From the NCBI GenBank assembly GCA_009193005.1, contig SDWI01000457.1, positions 241,538 to 305,537 on the forward strand: a DNA stretch of 64,000 nt, in the 5' to 3' direction. Shown here piece after piece: positions 52,433-62,370 of this stretch. Position 1 is the first letter of the stretch, and each line of letters starts with the position of its first letter. The DNA comes from Lamellibrachia luymesi. Lineage: Eukaryota > Annelida > Polychaeta > Sabellida > Siboglinidae. The translations under genes were made by a program, and so were the position numbers. Under the pieces are notes generated by a model, which saw only the letters and a program-made list of their open reading frames with translations, was not told where the DNA came from and made no database searches.

Positions 52433-54200
52433 ACTTGCGGAAGGGAAACATGCAACGAAAGTGTATGGTAATATACAACCCAGGTGGTGTCGGGGGCACC
52501 GCAGGCGTAGGAAACAGAACATGATAAATTGTGTACGTTGATTTGAGTCTTCGTAATTTTCGAATTTCATCGAAGAACGAATGCGACCGTGACCTCGTCA
52601 ATAGGAATCCACGGTACACCTATACCCCCCCCCCGATACATGTATCAGAACTATAACTATTGTTGGCTGCTCCATAACTGAAGACTTATACGCCTATGCG
52701 TGTACACGCCCGTCACCAAGGGGGGGGGGGTCAGGTGGATTAGAACGAACTCCCCTTTTGAGTATTTTTTAGAAATCATCCCACAAATCCCGTACGTCCG
52801 AACCCCCCCTGGTGTATTGTCTAGTTAGTATGGTGTAGGCCCTATCATTATGCATGCTCACACGGTTTTCAACAGATCTGCGTACGTATAACCTTTGCCT
52901 TTAAGGTAAATAACGATGCGCACGCTGTGTACCTACTGCAATGTGAATGCTATCGGGACTGCAAGATCAGATCTAGCGTGCCATTCTAAATAACCTGATA
53001 GGTCTAGTTACACTTAAATTGAGTAAATAGAACGAGCACGTTGATGATGCCACGATAACGGTCGCCGTATCATGACTTCGACGTGTTGCCCTTGTCCACT
53101 TTCAAAGAAGTTTCCCGCGAGCAATAAAAGGGTCACGAACCCGCCAACCGTTGAAAGGACCGCATCACTAGTTAGAGCGAATCACTACGCGCCCATAGAA
53201 CGTCACCTGTTCAAAAGATAATGAGCTACGCATTACCGTACAGCGGCGAAAACATGCTCGCGTTCACGCGTGAATCGAATAGGCCCTACCATTGCATTTT
53301 GTATCACGGCGAGCTATTAAAATGATTAGGCTAGTTAATAGTCTAACGGGCTTTATTGGTAAAATATGACAAATTCAAATAATAAATGTTTTGAACAGGA
53401 TTGACCCTACCCACCCAGCCCTCCATATAATGTTGTTTTTATTGAAAAAAATTATGTGCATCGGGTGGAAAGCCAATTGTTGCAAAGTTTCGATCGGGAA
53501 AAAATATCAATTATGTACTTTCTAATGTTTTTTTGTGGTATTTCGAGTGGACCATTGATCACCCAACAACATATTTTTTTCTGGGTGGGTAGTCCGTCAG
53601 TCCGACCGTGACCAGTCAATTATCATACGCAGGGACATTATTATACAATGATGACATCATGGTATAATGCACATTTTGTTAGGCAGCTTGAATATTTAAG
53701 CATTACAAGCAAGAGTAATTTTACAAAAAATGTAATACTGTTTCGTCGTAAATTTTTTTTTTGAATTTCCACAAAGGCGAAAGTTCCCACAGCTACGTAG
53801 GCTCTACCTTAAATGGTAAAAAGCGCATATTTCCGAAAGCTCCGCCCGGCTATCGCGGTTTCATATACTATTGATTGATCTGCAAAAATCGATTTATCTG
53901 TAGCAATTTAAATAACAAGCATGCCCAGTCTGAACAATTCCGTGAATTTCACGTGACTGATCAAAAATGTAAGATCTAGAAGCATCATACGAAAAATAAT
54001 ACATTGCTATCGTGACGGGCCATATATATTAGAGCATACACAGTGTACTCTTAAATATAGGACAACAAATGCAATGCTTTTTGTTTTAACAGTTCAGTCG
54101 ATGTATCTGCTTAGCCATTTATCTTTGATCTTTGACTTTCGATAGAAAACAAAAACAACTATTTCCCGAACCGTTGCCATTACTATGCCCAGCTGCAACA

Positions 54201-54300
54201 GTGAACACGCCGTGCCTGGTTACCAGTGAACACGCCGTGCCTGGTTACCAGTGAACACGCCGTGCCTGGTTACCAGTGAACACGCCGTGCCTGGTTACCG
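54201..54300. repeat. 25-bp unit, four tandem copies
   Basis: GTGAACACGCCGTGCCTGGT plus TACCA, differing only at the last base of copy 4. Confidence 0.97.
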
Positions 54301-54497
54301 GTGATCCAACAACGCGGCAGGTTCAACTAAGCGGCAACTTGTTTGTCACTTGTTACGTCACGCAAGCAGCAGGCCGCGCATTCCGCTCCACGAGGAAGCA
54401 TTCGTATGTATATCATGTCATCAAAACAAAACCTTTCCACTTATGATGAAACAGTGCAGGTTACGCAAATTACTTTCTTCGCCAGACGAGCAAAAGG

Positions 54498-54832
54498 TAA
54501 AAGGTAAAGGTAAGTTCTTATATAGCGCGGTATCCAGTCCGTAGGACAGCTCAAAGCGCTTTACATTTCACCCCCTGGCAGACCTGTTCATTCCAAGGCC
54601 ATCTCAACTTCTCTGGGAAGCATTCAGCCAGGCTGCAATTGCGCGAAGACAATTCGTTCACATTTCCACCAGTGTCTGTATAGCCAGGTACTCATTTATA
54701 CAGCTGAGTGAATTGTGGCAACGTGGGGTGATCAAACTTGCCAAAGGTTCGAAGCGACCGCAGCGGGATTTGAAACCAGGTTCTCTCGATTGAGAGTCCG
54801 GCCTTCTAACCGGTCTACCACTGCGCCCCACA
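54498..54832 (-). mobile_element. tRNA-derived SINE, apparently full length
   Basis: On the minus strand the head reads GGGGCGCAGTGGTAGACCGG (A-box), then CTCTCAATCGAGAGAACC and GGTTTCAAATCCC (B-box, close to GGTTCRANYCC). A body follows, then a 3' part with AAAGCGCTTTGAGC- and TATAAGAACTTACC-type sequence and a short CTTTACC-type repeat tail (54495-54510). The head shares its layout with the array at 27236-28240, so both come from related tRNA-SINE families. No target duplication was identified. Confidence 0.75.
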
Positions 54833-55556
54833 ACACCGATTTTTGATCGCTATTGAAAATGCATTATTTATTCCCACCCTCCCTCCGCGGTGTATTTTAT
54901 TGTTGACATGGTATATGGGGGGGATTACTAGCCTCCCTACCACTTTTGGTGTACATAATATTAAACAGTCTAACTGATTCTAGCCTTGCACCGTCCCTAC
55001 CTACGTGTATTTTTCCCTTGTATGACATATGCTGGAACCTTATATTACAGCAAGAAGTTTTTTGGGTCAGAATTGTTTTTGCAAAACTGTCGGTATTGAA
55101 TCTTTGCTAACATGAATTGTGCATATATTGGCAACACGTACCAGCTTGTGTTTGTATATTTACTGATATTATGGATATGTACTATGGTACACGCATTGTA
55201 TATTAAATTTAGTGTGCAAAGTGACAATTCTTGTCCTGTCATGTGAATGTAAATAAATTGGACGAATTGCCCATTCCTAACATACACAGTAGTTGGGCTT
55301 TTCACACAAACTTGGAAAAGGTTGCACGTCATCGTCGTGTCAACCAAATACACCGGTATTCACGGGTAATCGAGCTGCACAGGCACACGAAACGCCACTT
55401 ATAGATAGTTCCACACATGATTTTCGACAGAGAGCACGCGTGACAGCCTCATGTCTCCCTGTCAGGGTGATCGTCACATGGGCATGGCGCGTGTTACGGG
55501 GGCTGGTCCCGCTCTCCGTTGACATGCTGACTGTCAACGGCAGAAGAACAAAACTG

Positions 55557-55742
55557 TCAAACTGGCAATGGACCGCCCATTGACATATGATCCAACAAAC
55601 GCTTGGTTGCGAGTGTGCGTTCATAGTTGCTTTCAATAAAATTTGCTGCGTTCTTTTGAAGTCTTCCGATCCTGTTTATGTGCATTTTATGGGGCCCCAG
55701 AAGACTGGTATGTATTATACATTGGGTCTTGCGAGATATCAA
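55557..55742 (-). mobile_element. Possible LINE remnant (C-terminal RT tail)
   Basis: The minus-strand frame contains RIGRLQKNAANFIESNYERT, similar to the V-Q-R-R-A-A-R-F-V-x-x-x-Y-x-x-T tract after the RT domain of CR1-like elements. It is short and isolated. Confidence 0.4.
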
Positions 55743-56015
55743 TATGTTGTTACCGTAGCTGGTTCAGAACGGTTGGACATATGTTGTCCCATACTTAAAT
55801 AAACTACTACAGCATACAGAATGAAATATTTGTCAAATAAAAAAATAATGCTTTCCATTTTATTAAGCGCTGTCCCGTGTAGACATTTGATTTACTAGAA
55901 CTTAGAAGGGCTGTCACAGTGTGTCCTGTTAAAAAGGTAAAGGTATGCTTAATGAAGATTACGTAACTTTGAACAATCGTAGAAAACACGAATAACGTTG
56001 AGAACAACTGTACGT

Positions 56016-56108
56016 CAGTGGGAGTATGTCTCCCAGGAGGGGGTGACGTCAGTGGGAGTATGTCTCCCAGGAGGGGGTGACGTCAGTGGGAGTATGTCTC
56101 CCAGGAGG
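56016..56108. repeat. 34-bp unit, three tandem copies, each with a CRE-type site
   Basis: The unit includes GTCAGTGGGAGTATGTCTCC and CAGGAGGGGGTGAC. Unit junctions create TGACGTCA at 56044-56051 and 56078-56085. Each unit also has a small inverted repeat GGGAG/CTCCC. Confidence 0.95.
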
Positions 56109-56279
56109 CGGTTACCCTCTCACTCAGAAGAAAACTTTTGTTTCATGGCCTTTCAAACCTTTCTAAAATATAACTATTTACATATTTAATTCGCCAAAAA
56201 ATGAGCACATTAATAATTATTAGTTTTCGATATTTTTTGCTTGGAATATGAGTAAACAGCAAAAACCGTGTCGTAGGCG

Positions 56280-56459
56280 CATTGAACCTTGTTGTAGGTT
56301 ACTGATGGCACCATGCGGTGGATGTTGAACCTTGTTGTAGCCTACTGATGGCACCATGCGGTGGGTGTTGAACCTTGTTGTAGCCTACTGATGGCACCAT
56401 GCGGTGGGTGTTGAACCTTGTTGTAGCCTACTGATGGCACCATGCGGTGGGTGTTGAAC
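56280..56459. repeat. 43-bp unit, four tandem copies
   Basis: TTGAACCTTGTTGTAG(C/G)CTA and CTGATGGCACCATGCGGTGG. Copies 2-4 are almost identical and a truncated fifth starts at 56454. Confidence 0.95.
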
Positions 56460-56639
56460 ATGCTCCTGCTTTCACTTTCACACAACTTTCTGCTCCGTCA
56501 CTGAGCTCTGTGACGTCGTTTGACGCCTCGACATAGTGACGTCATAGTTGGGGGGAATGAATAACAGCCACTGGGTGGCGCCTGCGTCCACTTAACATAG
56601 AACTTTACTTAATCGACAGTCTAAAACGATTTTGTTGAA

Positions 56640-56830
56640 CACATGAGGGTGGCTCACCTACATGCGCACAAATACCACGCCAGGTCCCTTCTACCTGGTG
56701 TCTATGCCAGGGAAAGTAAAAGACCCCACACATGGACAAAAACTTGTCGTGGACTCTATCTATCTCTAAAACAACCACCTTTGGTGTAAATGCACCTTGG
56801 GTTGCGAGCATGTAATCTTCAAATTTGAAG
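56640..56830 (+). mobile_element. SINE body fragment related to 28241-28470
   Basis: Shares TCTATGCCAGGGAAAGTAAA followed by AGA.CCCCACACA with the intron 1 SINE body. The tRNA head is not visible, so it is 5'-truncated or rearranged. Confidence 0.55.
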
Positions 56831-57142
56831 GATATGCACTAATATGAAGAAGAAGTTAAATGTTGTTAAAACGTCTGACGTAACGTCTGACGTCGACGCG
56901 TGTGACGTCGCAACGTATGACCTCACCGCGCATTGTCGCCCATCTTCAATTGCGTGCAAACTCGGCACCTTGGGTTCGGCCACCGACCCGGCGTCCACGC
57001 ACCGTGTAACAACAGCCTAGGCCGGCCGAGACCCGAGCAACACCAGCGGCGGCGGGCGGCAGGGTTTGACGAACTAAGCCGACACAAACAAAAACGCACA
57101 CGGCTTGAAAACATTCAGCAAAGTTAAGGAAACAAGGCGACT

Positions 57143-57199
57143 ATGAGAGAAATATTAGTCCTGCAAGTTGGACAATGCGGAAATCAGATCGGATCTAAG
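57143..57199 (+). CDS. TUBB: Beta-tubulin 1 exon 1
   Basis: Nineteen codons, MREILVLQVGQCGNQIGSK, donor GTACAC. MREI is the nascent-chain signal by which tubulin mRNA is autoregulated (TTC5 pathway). LVLQV in place of the usual VHIQA is a first sign of divergence. Confidence 0.96.
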
Positions 57200-60100
57200 G
57201 TACACCAACTCCCGGTTGTTTCTTGCGTTGTGTTGTGTCCGAGACGTACGGCCAGCCCGCAGACCAGCAGCTTGCGAGTCTTCTGTCAGTCAACACCCAA
57301 CTCCCGGTTGTTTCTTGTGTTGTGCTGTGTCCGAGACGTACGGCCAGCCCGCAGACCAGCAGCTTGCGAGTCTTCTGTCAGTCTCGCAACTGCCAGAGCA
57401 GAAGCCCATGTTGGCTCGCGACGTGCGCTAACATATACTGTGTATTTACCAATATTTTTCAGTTCAGGTTCAGTTCTAATTTGACCGTTCAATGCAGTAT
57501 ACACTACGGGTCATTATTTTTATGGCTTCTTATAGAGAGGCAATATTACCACGGACCCATGTCTTTTATATAGATATATGCAATTCGGTTATAGTGAGAA
57601 TAAGCACTGTTTGCTGCTCCGGTAGAAGAGTTTTGTTCGCCACGACAAAACGATTCGTTTCCCTTTGTAGTGAAGAACTCAGTGAATTATAAGTGTTAAA
57701 CATTGAGTTTGTTATTTGCTTTGGTTAGAATCGGATAAACATTAAAAAAAATGCAATTCCATCGCGAATGCGAATGCGATGGATTATACCAACACAAATG
57801 CACACGATACTGGCATAGATCATTAATGGGCTCTTTGTATTTATTTCAAGGTTCTTATTTTCGATCGAACATCACTTTTGGAGTGTTTTAATTCGGTAAA
57901 GATGACATCCGTGATGGGAGTCTAACGACGAAGTTACACTGTGGAGTCTGTGAACTTTCCATTTCTCTTGACGATATATCGATGTGTAGATGGGGGTTGT
58001 TACACACGGTAAACTATCAATTTTTGGTGGTCAGTTGAATATTACCCTGACCAATTTCGCAGGTTTATGTCGTCTGACGAGTTATGCCACGTGCAGATAT
58101 CTTGAAGGTTGAAAATACGATGAAACCAAACAAATCCAGACACTACACGAGCGAAAGTTTGTCATAGCGCGACTGCTATAATAATTATAATGATGATGAC
58201 GACAACAACAATAATAATATTAATAATAATAGCAACAACAAAGATAATCACTGCGGCACGATGTGCTATAGGCTAAGTTTCCATGCCTCTCAAACCGTTC
58301 GTATTTGTAACAAGCCCGGTTGGCCCTTTGCCAAATCACATTTACTAACCACGGCGTCCCGCCGTTTACGAGCATTCTGTGTTTCACGTTTCTGAGCTAC
58401 TAAAAAATACAATTGTTGGCAAATCGCGATGCATGAATGTACAACGCGTCCGAAGCACACATGTGCCTACAAGTGTATCAGAGTGTAGCACGCTGTCTTA
58501 CGTCTGTTATACGTACAACACTGGTTCATATAGTCATACATTTCAAGTTGATTTGAACTGTATTTCAGTTCTGGGAGGTGATCTCAGACGAGCATGGCAT
58601 CGACCCAAATGGCTCCTACCACGGCGACTCAGACCTGCAGCTGGAGAGAATCAACGTCTACTACAATGAATCACTCGGTGCGCCCTACTTGCTACGCTAC
58701 GCTATATAACGCACCTTACACAATATCATATAAACTGTGTTTTTGACCAGTGGTCATGTTTATGTAAACAAAATAATACAACGTGTTGTACTCTATACCA
58801 GCTGTTGTCGCCGTTTCGAAGACTTCTGTGACGTTTTTCTCCCATATTTGTCGTTGCTTGCCTCTGCCTATATATCAACGAAACTGACTTTATGCGTATT
58901 CTTAAAACTGTACTAAGGCAGTTGTTTGTAACAAATGCAAAGCTAAATATGGTGGGTCAGTATGTATGAGTAGTATTCAGACTTGCGACTTGACTTGTAA
59001 TTCAGGTAGATGACTTGAGACTTGATTTGACTTGCCAGTTTGTGACTTGCCTGGTCTGGTATAGAAACGTGCTCAATACGAGACCATGTTGTCATGATGT
59101 GCCCATTCGAATGCAACAATTGTTGAGTGCTTATTATACTAGGCTAATGTTGTATCGGTGCCGCAGCCGCCAAACGTTCCCGCTAAATAGCACCGCAGAC
59201 AAACCATGACAATCACGGCGATTGGTGAACCCTGTTGACTTGGGACTTGATTTGGAATTCAGAGATATGACTCGAAACTTGACATGGATTTGGATGTCAT
59301 TGACTTGAGAGTTGACTTGCCAGGTTGTGACTTGTCAACAAGTCTGGTAATGTTTGTCACTTTGACAGGTGGTCGATACGTGCCCCGGTCGATCCTTGTC
59401 GACCTTGAGGCTGGCACGATGGACTCGGTCAGGGCCAGTCCGTACGGTATGCTCTTCCGCCCGGACAACTTCATCTTCGGGATGAACGCGGCCGGCAACA
59501 ACTTCGCGAAGGGCTACTACACGGAGGGGGCCGAACTCCTTGACTCCATCCTCGACATCACCCGCAAGGAGGTCGAGAACTGTGATTGCTTCCAGGGCTT
59601 CCAGCTGACACACTCCATCGGCGGCGGCACGGGCTCCGGACTCGGCATGCTGATCCTCACCCATCTGAGGGATGAGTATCCAGACAGGATCATCAACCCC
59701 TTCTCCGTGACGCCCTCGCCAAAGGTAGGCGGTGTTTTACAGGCACGTCTCTATCAGGAATGCACACTAAATAAAGTGCGCTTTAAAACAATTGCACTTG
59801 AAGTTATTAATAATGTAATACACGGTGTCAATGTTAGACAAAGATAGTGTCGGTTGTTTCACTTATTTCATTGATTGTTTTGTTTTATTAGGTTGTTTTG
59901 ATTTGATAGCTTCTGACATATAGCCTCTGCAACCTACATCAATACATGTTAATTCTGACTTTACTCCGTCACCGCTAATATCTTTTATCGCTAATCGTTC
60001 TCATCCTTGGTTGTTCGTTGAAGGTGTCGGACACAGTGGTCGAGCCGTACAATGCGACACTCACTATACATCAGCTGATTGACAACTCGGACGAAACCAA

Positions 60101-60608
60101 TGTCATCGATAACGAGGCTCTCTACGACATCTGCTTCCGTACCCTGAAGCTGACCACACCCACATACGGCGACCTCAACCATCTCGTCTCCGCCACCATG
60201 TCTGGTGTGACAACCTGCTTCCGTTTCCCTGGACAGCTGAACGCTGATCTGAGGAAGCTGGCAGTGAACATGGTGCCATTCCCACGTCTTCACTTCTTCA
60301 TGCCTGGCTTCGCTCCACTCACCTCGCGAGGTTCCCAGCCGTACCGAGCCCTCACCGTGCCTGAGCTTGTGTCGCAGATGTTCGACGCCAAGAATATGAT
60401 GACGGCGAGCGACCCGCGACACGGGCGCTACCTGACGGCGGCGGCGATATTCCGTGGCAGGATGTCGATGAAGGAGGTGTCGAAATGTAGTGGCTAAAAT
60501 AGACAACAGTTCTTTTAGGAATACGATCGACGTTGATAATGTCTGGTGGTTCGTGAACATCCCTATATGCCATAAAAAGTGACAAACGCAAGCAAGCATG
60601 CACAAACA

Positions 60609-60656
<48 letters not shown>

Positions 60657-60690
60657 CATGCACATACATATGCAAGTCAAACTGTTATTC

Positions 60691-60745
<55 letters not shown>

Positions 60746-61417
60746 CCTATTCAAGACGTCGCTGCCCAAATCTTTCTCCAGCTGTTCTACCAGCCTCTCT
60801 CACCGTTCCGAAGACACATATCGGTGACGTCATCCTTTCTTGGTGGTGGCTGGCCTCTGCTGAGACAAACAATAATCGTGATATATTTGCAGGTGGACGA
60901 GCAGATGTTCAACATCCAGAACAAGAACAGCAGCTACTTCGTGGAGTGGATCCCGAACAACGTCAAGACAGCCGTGTGCGACATCCCGCCGCGCGGCCTC
61001 AAGATGTCCAGCACCTTCATCGGCAACAACACGAGCATTCAGGAAATCTTTCGACGCCTCGCGGAGCAGTTCACAGCCATGTTCCGTCGCAAGGCTTTCC
61101 TGCACTGGTACACCGGCGAGGGCATGGATGAGATGGAGTTCACAGAGGCCGAGTCGAACATGAACGACCTGATCTCCGAGTATCAGCAGTACCAGGATAT
61201 CAGCGTCGGGGACGAGTTTGATTATATCTCGGACGGAGGGTCGACTCGCTGGTCCCGCAACAAGGCGCACCCGCCCGTCAAGTCGCGCTTCGCGCTTTAC
61301 TCGAGGCCCAACACCGGCGTACGGTCGAACCCTTCCATGGAGTCGTACCGGTCGAGCAGTCGCAAGTGGGCGCCGGGTCGGTCTGGTCGCTCGACGGACA
61401 CCTTCACCAAATACTAG
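57143..61417 (+). CDS. TUBB: Divergent beta-tubulin with long basic C-terminal tail, whole gene
   Basis: Exons 57143-57199, 58569-58677, 59369-59724, 60024-60476 and 60893-61417, all GT-AG and in phase, give 499 residues. Beta-tubulin pairs with alpha-tubulin and binds exchangeable GTP in microtubules. The core is collinear with canonical beta-tubulin through Asp427: MREI autoregulation motif (1-4), GQCGNQIG (10-17), GTP-binding signature GGGTGSG (140-146), and the usual SEYQQYQD before the tail. There are many substitutions in exon 3 (GMNAAGNNFAKGYYTEGAEL, CDCFQGF, THSIGGGTGSGLG). Canonical tails are about 17-20 residues and glutamate-rich. Here 72 residues follow, with 13 Lys/Arg against 6 Asp/Glu. 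Intron positions after codon 19 and within codon 56 are those of vertebrate beta-tubulin genes. A second beta-tubulin begins 0.9 kb downstream. The beta-tubulin identity is certain; specialised use (for example testis or cilia) is a guess. Confidence 0.96.
57200..58568 (+). other. Beta-tubulin 1 intron 1
   Basis: 1369 bp, phase 0. It begins with a 92-bp direct duplication (57206-57384). The rest is AT-rich with an AATAAT-type microsatellite near 58175-58240. Confidence 0.9.
57206..57384. repeat. 92-bp period, two direct copies starting 6 bp after the exon 1 donor
   Basis: Copies at 57206-57292 and 57298-57384 share CAACTCCCGGTTGTTTCTTG and GAGACGTACGGCCAGCCCGC with only about two to three mismatches. 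The GC-rich content is unlike the rest of the intron. Confidence 0.95.
58569..58677 (+). CDS. TUBB: Beta-tubulin 1 exon 2
   Basis: 109 nt, FWEVISDEHGIDPNGSYHGD then SDLQLERINVYYNESL plus one base; acceptor GTATTTCAG, donor GTGCGC. The length and phase equal those of the second exon in vertebrate beta-tubulins. The sequence is near canonical. Confidence 0.96.
58980..59345. repeat. GACTTG-rich degenerate repeat in beta-tubulin 1 intron 2
   Basis: Two blocks (58980-59060 and 59233-59345) rich in TGACTTG(A/G)GACTTG-type words, sharing GACTTGCCAG(G/T)TTGTGACTTG; the second ends 24 bp before exon 3. Confidence 0.65.
59369..59724 (+). CDS. TUBB: Beta-tubulin 1 exon 3, nucleotide-binding region
   Basis: Residues 56-174; acceptor TTTGACAG, donor GTAGGC, ends in phase 0. 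It includes GGGTGSG and is the most diverged part of the core. The intron that vertebrate genes have near codon 93 is absent. Confidence 0.96.
60024..60476 (+). CDS. TUBB: Beta-tubulin 1 exon 4
   Basis: Residues 175-325, VSDTVVEPYNATLTIHQLID to GRMSMKE; phase 0 at both ends, donor GTGTCG. It is much closer to canonical beta-tubulin than exon 3 and keeps Cys239 in SGVTTCFRFPGQLNADLRKL. Confidence 0.96.
60608..60660. repeat. ACGC microsatellite in beta-tubulin 1 intron 4
   Basis: About 12 CGCA units. Confidence 0.97.
60694..60747. repeat. TA microsatellite in beta-tubulin 1 intron 4
   Basis: TA run with one CATA interruption, 150 bp before exon 5. Confidence 0.97.
60893..61417 (+). CDS. TUBB: Beta-tubulin 1 exon 5 with atypical basic tail
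   Basis: Residues 326-499. Positions 326-427 are canonical (VDEQMFNIQNKNSSYFVEWI to SEYQQYQD). Residues 428-499 form the tail: a short acidic start (ISVGDEFDYISDGG), then Ser/Arg-rich sequence including TRWSRNK, VKSRFALYSR, SYRSSSRKW and PGRSGRSTDTFTKY. By my count 59 of 72 tail codons end in G or C, as in the coding part before it and unlike the AT-rich 3' flank, which supports real coding rather than read-through. Neither other + frame gives an acidic tail, and no good donor site lies near the junction. Confidence 0.93.
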   Translation: MDEQMFNIQNKNSSYFVEWIPNNVKTAVCDIPPRGLKMSSTFIGNNTSIQEIFRRLAEQFTAMFRRKAFLHWYTGEGMDEMEFTEAESNMNDLISEYQQYQDISVGDEFDYISDGGSTRWSRNKAHPPVKSRFALYSRPNTGVRSNPSMESYRSSSRKWAPGRSGRSTDTFTKY

Positions 61418-62313
61418 CGCTGAATGACACGGGCGTGTTCTTTGAATCAATGCAACTTTATTATCGGTGCCTGTTGCGGTCACCAAGGGCAACTACAAAG
61501 TAAAAATAAACAGTCAGAAATCGAAGACGTCGATGAGGGACAAGATATGCTCCCGCGTCTGCTTTAGGTTTTCAGACGCAAACAGATCACGTGATTGTGG
61601 CCCCGTAACGAAATTCCAGTCAAGATTACGACACCACCGCGCAGCTGAATAGAATTACCCCGCAGAAACATGTCGCAATGTCCTAACGAAAACCTTTTAA
61701 AATGACGACGCAACTTAGCCGATTGAAAAACAACAAAAATAGTATTGCAAGTTTGCAACCGGAAACTACAGTAACGTCGAAGACTGGGCGCCAGCAGTGA
61801 AAACTTAACTTGTACCAACAATAAAATGTTAAGCTATAAATCTCCGTCGTGTGTCAGTTTGTAAAATACACAAGTGTTAGAATTAAAATTCTACAAAAGG
61901 GCATTTACTTGTTGGATAAGGCACTTTCGATGATCGAAAAGGGTAAAATGTTTATAAAGATTTAAATATTGTGGGGCAGTTATATTCTGTAAAATGACAA
62001 ATTACGCATTACTTAAATACAGTTGCATGTGAGAAACAGAGCTGCTTATTACAATAGCACAATAAATGTACACATTATGTAAATATAATATTGTAATAAA
62101 GATATGTAAATAACGTGTTTCCGACCTGTTGACGTTATGCAGCAACTGTGGCTAAAATGTGGAACTTTACGGTAACACTAGCCCTTGTTGAGCACGCGCA
62201 TGAGCACTAGGCGGTGATTCATCGCATGAATTAAATTCATCTCCAGTGGGCTAACCGCCAATTCCAGTTCATTGTCAGTAGACGTGGTTCAGTTATTCTC
62301 AGGCAGACTCAAG
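61418..62313. other. Spacer between the two beta-tubulin genes
   Basis: 896 bp holding the 3' UTR of the first gene and the promoter and leader of the second. A CCAAT-type word is at 62258-62263. No TATA box or further gene is evident. Confidence 0.7.
61820..61825 (+). terminator. Candidate polyadenylation signal of beta-tubulin 1
   Basis: AATAAA about 400 nt after the stop, followed by a GT-rich stretch (CGTCGTGTGTCAGTTTG) of the kind found downstream of cleavage sites. Confidence 0.5.
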
Positions 62314-62370
62314 ATGCGCGAAATCGTCCACCTCCAAGCTGGCCAGTGCGGCAACCAGATTGGTGCTAAG
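62314..62370 (+). CDS. TUBB: Second beta-tubulin, exon 1 (gene continues past the window)
   Basis: Nineteen codons, MREIVHLQAGQCGNQIGAK, then donor GTATGT. This is essentially the canonical beta-tubulin N-terminus, unlike the first gene, and has the same 57-nt exon length. Exon 2 (expected to start FWEVISDEHG) is not found before 64000, so the intron is at least 1.6 kb. The same orientation and short spacer indicate a tandem gene pair. Confidence 0.95.

Larger units (their letters stand above)
56044..56910. promoter_or_regulatory. CRE (TGACGT) site cluster upstream of the first beta-tubulin
   Basis: TGACGTCA at 56044, 56078 and 56537; TGACGTCG at 56511, 56888 and 56903; TGACGTAA at 56876. 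These are the binding sites of CREB/ATF bZIP factors. Seven in 870 bp is far above the chance level (well below one), even though two arise from a tandem repeat. The group closest to the gene ends 230 bp before the start codon, a typical promoter distance. Confidence 0.5.
47467..57142. other. Intergenic region between FOG and the first beta-tubulin
   Basis: The first 2.6 kb is AT-rich 3' UTR or flank in which I see only a short 22-bp repeat. LINE sequence covers 50060-51720. From 51850 base composition is mixed, with G and C runs at 52625-52640 and 52720-52732, several short tandem repeats, a SINE (54498-54832) and a CRE-rich segment leading to the tubulin gene. Stretches 52640-54200 and 54840-55560 show nothing I can name. 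Confidence 0.7.

Noticed and set aside
61200..61417. Frameshift in tubulin exon 5 creating a false tail
   Set aside because: Neither alternative + frame encodes an acidic tail, and the G/C-ending codon bias continues in the called frame to the stop.
60830..61492. 220-residue minus-strand open frame opposite tubulin exon 5
   Set aside because: It is a shadow of the GC3-biased tubulin coding sequence on the other strand.
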